DNA of 23,881 bases. Source: an uncultured Treponema sp. Its GTDB lineage: Bacteria; Spirochaetota; Spirochaetia; Treponematales; Treponemataceae. Positions 14,911 to 22,467 of this stretch are shown here, one piece after another. The stretch lies in NCBI GenBank assembly GCA_937885235.1, contig CAKZZK010000335.1, positions 1 through 23,881 of the forward strand, in the 5' to 3' direction. Position 1 is the first letter of the stretch, and each line of letters begins with the position of its first letter. The position numbers were made by a program, and so were the translations under genes. The notes below the pieces were generated by a model. That model had not been told where the DNA came from and made no database searches. It saw only the letters and a list, made by a program, of their open reading frames with translations.

Positions 14911-16313
14911 TCTTCTATCCCCAATTTCCTCATTTGTTCCGCCTCTTCCACGTAGGCGGCGTAATCTACTTTCTGCTGATTTATCTTTACCAGCAGATTT
15001 TTAAGCGTCGTCAGCTCCATCTTTATGCCCTTCACCTTGGTACGGGTTCCGGGAGGAGCCGATGCCTTGAAATACTCGTCCAAGGCTGCGAGGAGGATCT
15101 GCAGCCTGCCGTTTTCTGCCAGCTGCTTGTCCACGAATTTGAATATGAGGTCATCCTTCTGTGAATCGATGCGCTGATAGTTTGCCGAATTCTTGGCAGT
15201 AATAGAGCTGTAATACTTTGTGCGCTTGTTCAGCCCTCCCATGAAGTCTTTGTAATTCACAAGCTCCTTGCGCTGCTGATTTGAGCCGTGCTCGGTTATT
15301 GTCACCATGTATTCCACCGGCGGCTCGTCCATGCCGAGCATGTTCCGCAGCAGGCGCAGCAACTTTTGCTTGAAGGTGTTGTTTGCCGCCAGAAGCAGGT
15401 CGTGGTTCGCAACGAATTTTTCAAGCACCGTGTTATACTGCTCTGCAAGGGAGCCTATAGAGCGGATAGCCATCATGATAAGCTCGTGGGTATCCACCGT
15501 GTTTGTCTTTTTCTTGCTCTTCTCCTCTTTTACCTGAAGCTTCTCCAGCAGCTTTGCCTGAAGCTCCTCCTTGTTGCCTGCCGTGTCTTCGTTTACGATT
15601 TCCTGCACAAGGTCTGTGGAAAACGGCTTCTTGCCCATGCAGGAAGGGAAAAGCCCCTTTATAGCGTTGAGCATGCTGCCCGCAGTCCTGTCGCCTTCCT
15701 TGAGCTTGCCACTTGCGATGATGTTCTTGCGCACCTCTGCCTTGTAGCGCTCCCTCTGGAAGTTGCCAAGCCATTTGAGGTTCTTGTCTATCTCCTCTAT
15801 GCTTTTTGCCGTCTTGGAGATGCCGTCGTAGATCATGCTTACCGCCATGCCCTGATTTGATTTCAGCTCGGCAAGGCAGATGGCAAGCGCGCGGGTATTC
15901 GGACGCGATGAAGCGGGAGAAAGATTGCTCCAGGTGAATGAATTGTTGAATTCCAGCAGCTTTTTGATTTTATCAGCGGTGAGCGCGGAGACAGAGAACT
16001 TCATGTAATTGCAGATATAGTCAATCATGCTCTCGTAGTCGCTGAGGCGCAGCCCGAGCTTCTGACTGCGTTCGTTATCGTTAAACGCGGTGTCCTCGGG
16101 GCAGACTATTTTAGAAATCTTCTTGTCATGCTTATAGGGGTCGGGGGTGATGAGCGAGCGCTTCTGTAAAAGGTCAAAAACATTCCTCACCAGCATGTGG
16201 TGATTGCGGTACTCGTCCTGCAGATGTGGCAGGAGCGTCGTGTCGTACCACTGTGTTTTTGCTTCCACAGCATTTATCACTTTTGTATTAAAATCTTCGT
16301 TCGTTTCATCCAT
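14907..16313 (-). CDS. Unrecognised 468-residue helical cytoplasmic protein
   Basis: I do not recognise this protein. It has no signal peptide or membrane helix. It is rich in Lys, Glu, Leu, Asn and Gln and reads as almost wholly helical, with a charged stretch near the middle (KEEKSKKKTNT, about residues 260-275) and an N-terminal acidic start (MDETNEDFN). It may be lineage-restricted. Its stop overlaps the start of the solute-binding protein gene by four bases, so the two are co-translated, which is odd for a cytoplasmic protein paired with a periplasmic one. No clear ribosome site precedes the ATG at 16313. It is divergent from thrS. Confidence 0.85.
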   Translation of the reverse strand: MDETNEDFNTKVINAVEAKTQWYDTTLLPHLQDEYRNHHMLVRNVFDLLQKRSLITPDPYKHDKKISKIVCPEDTAFNDNERSQKLGLRLSDYESMIDYICNYMKFSVSALTADKIKKLLEFNNSFTWSNLSPASSRPNTRALAICLAELKSNQGMAVSMIYDGISKTAKSIEEIDKNLKWLGNFQRERYKAEVRKNIIASGKLKEGDRTAGSMLNAIKGLFPSCMGKKPFSTDLVQEIVNEDTAGNKEELQAKLLEKLQVKEEKSKKKTNTVDTHELIMMAIRSIGSLAEQYNTVLEKFVANHDLLLAANNTFKQKLLRLLRNMLGMDEPPVEYMVTITEHGSNQQRKELVNYKDFMGGLNKRTKYYSSITAKNSANYQRIDSQKDDLIFKFVDKQLAENGRLQILLAALDEYFKASAPPGTRTKVKGIKMELTTLKNLLVKINQQKVDYAAYVEEAEQMRKLGIEE

Positions 16314-16407
16314 AATAAAACAATGCCCCGCATTTGCGAATATAGTTCCATAGATAACTATCGGAACTTCTCACGGCGTTCTTTACATAGCCAGTATAGC
16401 TTGTTTT

Positions 16408-16435
16408 TTGCGTCCTGTAAATGGCTTGCTATAAA
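16408..16435 (+). promoter_or_regulatory. Candidate promoter for thrS
   Basis: TTGCGT (16408-16413), a 16-base spacer and TATAAA (16430-16435) form one candidate. A second perfect TATAAT at 16471-16476 lacks a good -35 box but lies close to the AGGTGA ribosome site. No T-box or other leader structure is evident in the 179-base gap from 16314 to 16492, which also has to hold the promoter of the divergent gene. Confidence 0.4.
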
Positions 16436-16492
16436 GCTGAAAAAACGCTATGCTGTGGACAATTATTTTCTATAATATAGATAGGTGATTCC

Positions 16493-18250
16493 ATGGCTGT
16501 TGATGAAAAATTGCAGATGGTGCGCCACAGTTGCGCGCACGTCATGGCAGAGGCTGTTCTGAACCTCTTCCCCGGTACCAAGATTGCAATAGGACCGGCG
16601 ATCGATAACGGTTTTTATTATGACTTTGACTTTCCCGCAGACCACAAGCTTAGCGAGGCTGACTTCCCCGCTGTGGAAAAAGAGATGCGCCGTATCCTTG
16701 GCGGCAATCATGATTTTGTCCGCAAAGAGGTGACAAAGGACGAGGCCCGTGCCCTCTTTGCCGAGCAGCCCTACAAGATTGAACTGATTAACGACCTGCC
16801 CGAAGGCGAAACCATAACGACCTACACGCAGGACGGCTTTACCGACCTCTGCCGTGGTCCCCATGTGGCAAGCACAAAGGAAATCAACGCCCAGTCCTTC
16901 AAGCTTATGAAGATGGCAGGCGCGTACTGGCGCGGCGATTCAAGCCGCCCCATGCTCAGCCGCATCTATGCCGTGTGCTTTGCCAAGCCGAATGATTTGA
17001 AAGACCACCTGAAGATGCTCGAAGAGGCGGAAAAGCGCGACCACCGCAAGCTCGGCGTGCAGATGGACCTCTTCCACCTTGACGGCGAAGACCCCGGCCA
17101 GATTTTCTGGCACCCGAACGGATGGAGCATGTATGTGACCCTGCAGGATTACATGCGGCAGAAAGTCACTGCGGACGGCTATCAGGAAGTGAACACTCCC
17201 GCCGTTATGCCCCGTACGCTTTGGGAGCGGAGCGGGCACTGGGGGCACTATCAGCAGAATATGTTCATCACCGAAAGCGAAAAGCGCGTGTTCGCAATCA
17301 AGCCGATGAACTGCCCCGGCGCTCTTGAAATATTCAAGAACCGCACGAGGAGCTACAAGGACTTGCCCCTGCGCCTTGCGGAATTCGGTCACTGCGTGCG
17401 CAATGAGCCGAGCGGGACGCTGCACGGCATCATGCGGGTGCGCGGCTTTGTGCAGGACGACGCACATATCCTCTGCACTGAAGACCAGATAGAGGCAGAG
17501 GTGACGAAGTTCTGCCACCTGCTCAAAGATGTGTACAAGGATTTTGGCTTTGACAAGAACCTGCTCATAAAGCTCTCCACCATGCCGGAAGACCACGTGG
17601 GCGATGTCGCTACTTGGCAGCATGCGGAGGCTGCGCTTGCCGCCGCGTGCAAGGCTGCGGGCATGGACTACGAAGTGCAGCCGGGTGAAGGCGCTTTCTA
17701 TGGCCCCAAGCTGGAATTTACGCTTATAGACGCTCTGGGCCGCCAGTGGCAGTGCGGCACCATACAGCTTGACTATCAGCTGCCGAGTGCGGAAAGGCTC
17801 GATGCACAGTACATCGGTGCTGATAACCAGAAGCACCACCCCGTCATGCTGCACCGCGCGGTGCTCGGTTCCCTTGAGCGCTTTCTCGGCATACTCATCG
17901 AAAACTATGCGGGAGCATTTCCGGCGTGGCTGCACTTTGAGCAGGCGGCCGTGGTTCCTGTGGGGCAGGACTTTAACGGCTATGCCGAAAAAGTTGCCTC
18001 CGTGCTCCGTGCGGCAGGCATCCGTGCCAATGCCTACACCGGGGACGACAACATGAAGGCGAAAATCAAGGTCATCTCCAGTGAGCACAAAACGCCGTAT
18101 ATCTTGGTGGTGGGCGCAAAGGAGCAGGAAGAGGAAAGCGTTACCTGCCGCTTCCGCTTTTCAAGCCAGCTGCCGCAGCGGAGCTTTAAAATAGAAGAAT
18201 TCCGCGACTATGTGTTGGAAAAAATCCGTTCCCATTATAACGGTATCTGA
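16493..18250 (+). CDS. thrS: Threonyl-tRNA synthetase lacking the N-terminal TGS domain
   Basis: This 585-residue class II synthetase charges tRNA-Thr. It begins directly in the editing domain, with HSCAH (12-16) and CRGPH (120-124) forming the site that clears Ser-tRNA-Thr. The catalytic core has zinc ligands Cys274, His325 and His454 in the contexts MNCPG, DDAH and LHRAVLGS. The C-terminal anticodon-binding domain is complete. Relative to E. coli ThrRS, all landmarks are shifted by about 60 residues, which equals the missing TGS domain. AGGTGA lies just upstream of the ATG and a -10 box immediately before that, so the absence is real and not a start error. A cyclase gene follows 18 bases later. 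Confidence 0.97.
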   Translation: MAVDEKLQMVRHSCAHVMAEAVLNLFPGTKIAIGPAIDNGFYYDFDFPADHKLSEADFPAVEKEMRRILGGNHDFVRKEVTKDEARALFAEQPYKIELINDLPEGETITTYTQDGFTDLCRGPHVASTKEINAQSFKLMKMAGAYWRGDSSRPMLSRIYAVCFAKPNDLKDHLKMLEEAEKRDHRKLGVQMDLFHLDGEDPGQIFWHPNGWSMYVTLQDYMRQKVTADGYQEVNTPAVMPRTLWERSGHWGHYQQNMFITESEKRVFAIKPMNCPGALEIFKNRTRSYKDLPLRLAEFGHCVRNEPSGTLHGIMRVRGFVQDDAHILCTEDQIEAEVTKFCHLLKDVYKDFGFDKNLLIKLSTMPEDHVGDVATWQHAEAALAAACKAAGMDYEVQPGEGAFYGPKLEFTLIDALGRQWQCGTIQLDYQLPSAERLDAQYIGADNQKHHPVMLHRAVLGSLERFLGILIENYAGAFPAWLHFEQAAVVPVGQDFNGYAEKVASVLRAAGIRANAYTGDDNMKAKIKVISSEHKTPYILVVGAKEQEEESVTCRFRFSSQLPQRSFKIEEFRDYVLEKIRSHYNGI

Positions 18251-18268
18251 GCGTAGTCTGGTGCGGAT

Positions 18269-18402
18269 ATGTTTGATCAATGTAAAAAAGTGCTGAAGCA
18301 AAACATAAAGATCTGCATCATGGGAACTGAATATGCTGACTGCCGTGAGGATATTCAGCCCATGATTGACGCTAAAAACTATAACGCCCTGCTCTTTTTT
18401 TT
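18269..18402 (+). other. Probable N-terminal segment of the cyclase, out of frame at a T8 tract
   Basis: From the ATG at 18269, 18 bases after thrS with a GCGGA-like ribosome site, a frame reads MFDQCKKVLKQNIKIC and on to MIDAKNYNALLF, reaching a run of eight T (18395-18402). Past the run this frame leaves hydrophobic cyclase sequence and gives junk. Removing one T would join it smoothly to STLFAGLLALISLM of the cyclase and complete the first membrane helix. This is either a sequencing or assembly error, a real inactivating frameshift, or a slippage or phase-variation site. Confidence 0.65.
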
Positions 18403-19391
18403 CCACTCTCTTTGCGGGACTGCTGGCGCTGATTTCCCTTATGTCCTTCTTTCTGGGGGTGCGCAGGACGCTCTTTCCGGTCTATCTGTCCGGCTGCATA
18501 CTGAGCATTGTCATGGGCATTGCCGCCCGCCTGATATACCGCAGGCAGCGCAACTCCCGGCTGTTGCTCTGTATGCTGTACTTCATGATTGTCTGTGGCT
18601 ATATACTGAGCATCGGCATCTCGCTCCTTGGTCCTGATTCGCTGCCAGCGGTGACGTTCAACGTTATGCTCGTCGCCCTGCCGCTCTTTATCTGCGATGT
18701 TCCGTGGCGAGTAGACGTCATGCTTGCCTTTGTGCTGCTGCTTTTCCTTGCGCTCTCCCGTGCCTTTAAGCCCTCGGCTATTTTCTTCATAGATCTGATG
18801 GACAGCATTGCGTTCTTTGTCGTAGCGGTCTGTGCCAACACAAATTCGCAGTACCAGCACTTTGCAGACTTCAACAACAGGCACAGCATCAAAGTGCAGC
18901 GGGACACTGACCCGCTGACGGGCCTGCTTACCCGCAAGGCTTTTGAGGTGAACATGGATAAGGTGCTCTACAACGACGGAGCCTGCGGAGCACTGGTGGC
19001 GCTGGACATTGACAACTACAGGGATATGGCTGCTGTCCGCGGCCTGCCCTTTGGGGATTCCGTGATTTCCCAGACGGGACGGCAGCTGAGGAAGTACTGC
19101 CGCATGACGGATTATGTCGGGAGGCTGTCAGGCGATGAGTTTGTCATCTTTATGCCGGGCTTCATCGACAAGGCGCTTGTCCGCGCCAAGCTGCATGAAA
19201 TAATGGAATCGCTCAAAAGCTATTTTGCAGAGGAGATGGATTTTAGCAGCTACACGGTGAGCGTGGGCTGTGCCATAATTTCATCCTACAATGCGGGCCA
19301 GTCGTATGAAGAGCTCTTTTCCCGCATGGAGCACGCGCTCTACATAGCCAAAAACAGCGGCAGAGATAAGTGCTGCTTCTACGGGGAATGA
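18366..19391 (+). CDS. Membrane diguanylate cyclase (GGDEF), N-terminus probably frameshifted
   Basis: The intact frame gives 341 residues from a TTG at 18366, with a stop codon immediately before it and no ribosome site. It has six membrane helices (about 13-31, 36-56, 65-88, 95-110, 117-132, 137-157) and then a GGDEF domain that starts with DPLTGLLTRKAF. The active-site motif is SGDEF (255-259), a variant found in active cyclases. An intact inhibitory RxxD site (Arg246, Asp249) lies five residues upstream, predicting c-di-GMP product inhibition. The real start is more likely the ATG at 18269, joined through the T8 tract, which would add about 43 residues. It is likely co-transcribed with thrS, and its stop is six bases from that of the convergent EAL gene. 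Confidence 0.88.
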   Translation: MTLKTITPCSFFSTLFAGLLALISLMSFFLGVRRTLFPVYLSGCILSIVMGIAARLIYRRQRNSRLLLCMLYFMIVCGYILSIGISLLGPDSLPAVTFNVMLVALPLFICDVPWRVDVMLAFVLLLFLALSRAFKPSAIFFIDLMDSIAFFVVAVCANTNSQYQHFADFNNRHSIKVQRDTDPLTGLLTRKAFEVNMDKVLYNDGACGALVALDIDNYRDMAAVRGLPFGDSVISQTGRQLRKYCRMTDYVGRLSGDEFVIFMPGFIDKALVRAKLHEIMESLKSYFAEEMDFSSYTVSVGCAIISSYNAGQSYEELFSRMEHALYIAKNSGRDKCCFYGE

Positions 19392-19397
19392 GAAGGC

Positions 19398-21056
19398 TCA
19401 GCTTTTGCCGAAATATTTCGTCTCAAAGTCAGCGACGGGCATAGGGCGGGCAAAGTAAAAGCCCTGGAAATTGTTGCAGCCCAGCTGCTGTAGGTGCTGA
19501 ACCTGCTTTTCGGTTTCCACGCCCTCGGTGATGACGCTCATCCCCAGATCTTTGGTCATATTGATGACGGAACCGAGGATTACCTTGCTTTTATCCTGAT
19601 GCTCTGTCTCCCGCAGAAATTCCATGTCGATTTTAAGCATATCTACATCGATATCCTTGAGCATGCTCAGCGAAGAATAGCCCTTGCCAAAATCATCGAT
19701 TTCTATGAAGAAGCCGTAGCTCCGCAGCCTGTCCGTGATGGCTATGAGCTTTTCCACGTCAGACATGAGCACAGTCTCCGTTATTTCGAGCCTGAGCTTC
19801 TGGGGCTGAATGCCATATTTTTCCACGAGCGCCGTCAAAGTCTGGTAGACATCCAGATAGTAAAAATCCTTGCCGGAAATATTGATTGAAAGGTGCAGGG
19901 CATCTTTCTCTGTTCCCTGCCACTTTTTGAGCAGGCTCGCCGCTTCCTCCCAGATGTATTCATCGAGCCGGGAGATGAGCCCTGTCTTTTCCAGAATGCC
20001 GATGAAAGCCCCCGGCATGATTATTCCCCGCTGGGGGTGCAGCCAACGCACAAGCACCTCCGCGCCCAGCAACCCCTTTTTGGAGGAAATCTGCGGCTGC
20101 AGGTAAATCTGGAACTGCTTTGTCTTGAGCGCATCGGGAAATTCGCTGACAATCTTCTGTTCGTGGAGCTTTTGCTGCATGAGATTCGCGTCATAGAAGG
20201 CGATGAAACGCTGGCTGTCTCCCTTGATGGTCTGGAGCGCAATCTTTGCCCTGTCGCACATGACGGTGACGGCAAGGCTGTTATCTTCTATTATATAGAT
20301 GCCGAAACGGATGTGCAGCGTGATGGCGCTGTGCCCCACGAGCCGCGTTACCCGCCTGCTTGCCTCCATGAATTGCTCTTCGTTATAGTGCGTGGCATCC
20401 ATATATATGAGGAAGTTGTCCGCAGACATCCTTGTGCAGATGTCTGTACCGCTGCACAGGCTTTTGAGAATATCGGAGGTCTGGAAGAGGATTTCGTTCC
20501 CGCGCACCCTGCCGAAGAGGTCGTTGACGAGTTTGAAGTCATCGATATCTGCATAGATGATGTAGGGGGAAGACACGGGAGCCGCCTTGAGGTTTTCGCG
20601 TACCTTGCGGTAGAAAGCCTCCACGTTGTACAGCCCCGTGAGCACATCTTTTTCATCTTCGGATGCGGAGTATGCCGCCTGAGCCTTGTCTTCTTCGCTC
20701 GCATCCTCTGACTTACCCGTCACCGTGATAAGCTCCATGATGCAGTAGTAGGGGGTGCCGTCATCGAGGATAAGCGTGGCGGGAAGGGATACAATATGGT
20801 AGATATTGTTCTGGAATACTTCTTTTTTCTCCTGACGCATTCCCGTAACGTGCGCGCGGTAGCTGGAGCAGTTTTTGCAGCGCGAAGTCCTGTTCCATGC
20901 GTTGTAGCACGGGCTGCCATAAGAGATTTTGCCGTCACTGTCCAGATTCATCACGCAGCATTCGCTTGCGTTTACGAGCCTCACGGCATCATAAATGCCT
21001 GCCATCTGGATCATGAAAGCCCTCATATCTGCAATCGAGTATTCTATTTTGTTCAT
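19398..21056 (-). CDS. c-di-GMP phosphodiesterase: Cys-rich sensor, degenerate GGDEF and EAL
   Basis: This 552-residue soluble protein has three parts. Residues 1-115 form a PAS-like N-terminal domain with cysteines at 33, 34, 50, 60 and 63 (C-x9-C-x2-C), which could bind metal or cofactor or sense redox. Residues 135-290 are a GGDEF domain with the motif degraded to SADNF (211-215), so it should not make c-di-GMP. Residues 300-550 are an EAL domain with the expected catalytic residues: Glu333 (EVL), Asn392, Glu424, Asp454 and Asp455 (IDDFGKGYSS), Lys475, Glu511 and Gln531. It should hydrolyse c-di-GMP. AGAGGTGA precedes the ATG. It converges on the diguanylate cyclase gene. Confidence 0.95.
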   Translation of the reverse strand: MNKIEYSIADMRAFMIQMAGIYDAVRLVNASECCVMNLDSDGKISYGSPCYNAWNRTSRCKNCSSYRAHVTGMRQEKKEVFQNNIYHIVSLPATLILDDGTPYYCIMELITVTGKSEDASEEDKAQAAYSASEDEKDVLTGLYNVEAFYRKVRENLKAAPVSSPYIIYADIDDFKLVNDLFGRVRGNEILFQTSDILKSLCSGTDICTRMSADNFLIYMDATHYNEEQFMEASRRVTRLVGHSAITLHIRFGIYIIEDNSLAVTVMCDRAKIALQTIKGDSQRFIAFYDANLMQQKLHEQKIVSEFPDALKTKQFQIYLQPQISSKKGLLGAEVLVRWLHPQRGIIMPGAFIGILEKTGLISRLDEYIWEEAASLLKKWQGTEKDALHLSINISGKDFYYLDVYQTLTALVEKYGIQPQKLRLEITETVLMSDVEKLIAITDRLRSYGFFIEIDDFGKGYSSLSMLKDIDVDMLKIDMEFLRETEHQDKSKVILGSVINMTKDLGMSVITEGVETEKQVQHLQQLGCNNFQGFYFARPMPVADFETKYFGKS

Positions 21057-21076
21057 TTCACCTCTAAGTCACTTCC

Positions 21077-21082
21077 AGTATA
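21077..21082 (-). promoter_or_regulatory. -10 box of the EAL gene
   Basis: TATACT on the minus strand lies about 20 bases before the ATG at 21056. The -35 region (TTTCTT with a 17-base spacer) is weak. Confidence 0.4.
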
Positions 21083-21118
21083 ACCCATTTTGCTGCAAAA
21101 AGAAAGCTATGATTTCTA

Positions 21119-21147
21119 TTGTTACTCAGCTTTAAAAGTGCTACACT
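21119..21147 (+). promoter_or_regulatory. Promoter of the M20 peptidase gene
   Basis: TTGTTA (21119-21124), a 17-base spacer and TACACT (21142-21147) lie just before an AGAGGT ribosome site and the ATG at 21165. Confidence 0.55.
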
Positions 21148-21164
21148 CGTTTCCAGAGGTAATT

Positions 21165-22400
21165 ATGTCCCAAGAATTTGAAGCATTACGGTCATATCTG
21201 GAATCACATACGAAAGAGATGGTGGAGCTGGAGAGCCTGCTCACCAGTATTCCCGCGCTTGCGCCTGAAAGCGGGGGACAGGGGGAAGCGGAGAAATGTG
21301 CGGCGCTTGAAGCGTGGCTGAAAAAAAACGGCATCACGCGCCTTGAGCATTTCGATGCTCCCGACAGCCGCGTGCCGGGTGGCGTGCGGCCCAACCTTGT
21401 CGCTACCATTCCCGGCAACAATGATGACTATGCCATTTGGGTTTGTGCCCATCTGGACGTGGTGCCGACGGGGGAAATCTCGCTGTGGCACACGGATCCG
21501 TGGAAGGTGGTGGAGAAAGACGGCAAAATCTATGGCCGCGGTGTGGAGGACAATCAGCAGGGGCTTGTCAGCGGTGTTTTTGCCGCGCTCGCTTTCGTGC
21601 AGCAGCACATCCTGCCTGAGCACACGATAAAGCTGCTCTTCATGGCGGACGAGGAAGTCGGTTCTGAATATGGCATGAAGTATCTGGTGGAAAAGCATCT
21701 GGCTATTTTTGGCAAGGAAGACCACATCCTCATTCCCGATGGCGGCGACAGCAGGGGCGAAACGATTGAGATTGCCGAGAAAAATATCTTCTGGTTTAAA
21801 TTCCACACGGTGGGAAAGCAGTCCCACGGCTCCCGCCCGGACCTCGGCAGAAACGCCATGCTTGCGGCAGCAGACCTTGCCCTGCGCGTGAACGATATGG
21901 AAAATGTCTTTAACAAGCGAGACGAGCTTTTTGACCCGCCGTATTCTACCTTCCAGCCGACCATGCAGATGGCGAATGTGTCCACGGTGAACATCATCCC
22001 GGGCGATGATGTTTTCTGTGCTGACTGCCGCATCAATCCCTGCTACACGCTTGACGAAGTGCGCGCGGAATTGAAAAAACGCATTACATATATAGAAGAA
22101 AAATATGGGGTGACGGTGACGGTGGAGGAGCTTCAGGCAGAGCAGTCCAAGGCAACCCCGCAGGATGCCCCCGTGGTAAAGGAGCTTGCGGCTGCCATCA
22201 AGGCAGTGCACGGCATTGACGCTCGCTGTGTGGGCATTGGCGGCGGCACAGTGGGCGCACATCTCCGCAATGCGGGCTACAGCTGCGTGGTGTGGTCAAC
22301 GATGGACGAGCTTGCCCATCAGCCCAACGAATATGCCGTCATCAAGAACATCGCCGCCGACGCGCTGACAATCGCTTACATGGCGAGTCGCATTTCGTGA
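21165..22400 (+). CDS. M20 family metallopeptidase (ArgE/DapE/dipeptidase group)
   Basis: This 411-residue cytoplasmic enzyme has the M20 zinc-site pattern: His96 and Asp98 (CAHLDVVP), bridging Asp129 (GRGVEDNQQG), the catalytic and ligand pair Glu163-Glu164 (ADEEVGSE), an aspartate in LIPDGGD (192) and His385 (AHQPNEYAV). The dimerisation lid lies between, starting near KQSHGSRPD. It removes an acyl or amino-acid group from a small substrate; dipeptide, acyl-amino-acid and succinyl-diaminopimelate hydrolysis are all possible within the family, and the sequence does not settle which. The start at 21165 has AGAGGT upstream; the frame is open to 21090 but those codons cross the promoter. Confidence 0.93.
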   Translation: MSQEFEALRSYLESHTKEMVELESLLTSIPALAPESGGQGEAEKCAALEAWLKKNGITRLEHFDAPDSRVPGGVRPNLVATIPGNNDDYAIWVCAHLDVVPTGEISLWHTDPWKVVEKDGKIYGRGVEDNQQGLVSGVFAALAFVQQHILPEHTIKLLFMADEEVGSEYGMKYLVEKHLAIFGKEDHILIPDGGDSRGETIEIAEKNIFWFKFHTVGKQSHGSRPDLGRNAMLAAADLALRVNDMENVFNKRDELFDPPYSTFQPTMQMANVSTVNIIPGDDVFCADCRINPCYTLDEVRAELKKRITYIEEKYGVTVTVEELQAEQSKATPQDAPVVKELAAAIKAVHGIDARCVGIGGGTVGAHLRNAGYSCVVWSTMDELAHQPNEYAVIKNIAADALTIAYMASRIS

Positions 22401-22453
22401 CACGTGCGAGTCTTGATTTCAGATGCCCACTAGCATATAACAAAAAAATATAC

Positions 22454-22459
22454 TATACT
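22454..22459 (+). promoter_or_regulatory. -10 box abutting the valS start
   Basis: TATACT ends eight bases before the valS ATG at 22468. No Shine-Dalgarno sequence and no convincing -35 box are visible. The layout repeats that of the ModF-like gene and suggests a leaderless or near-leaderless transcript. No T-box leader is present in the 67-base gap. Confidence 0.45.
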
Positions 22460-22467
22460 TTCTTCGT

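Noticed and set aside
16940..18088. Long 382-residue minus-strand frame inside thrS
   Set aside because: It lies wholly opposite conserved thrS coding sequence, has no ribosome site or recognisable domain, and its composition reflects complementary codon use.
21204..22262. 352-residue minus-strand frame inside the M20 gene, and a similar one at 22453-23367 opposite valS
   Set aside because: Both mirror conserved coding sequence and have no supporting start signals.
22388..22412. Hairpin with CGTGACACG around the M20 stop codon as a terminator
   Set aside because: The inner palindrome leaves a one-base loop, the outer arms are five bases with a bulge, and no T run follows.
22401..22467. T-box leader upstream of valS, or upstream of thrS at 16314-16492
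   Set aside because: The gaps are short and show neither a specifier-loop layout nor a terminator hairpin.
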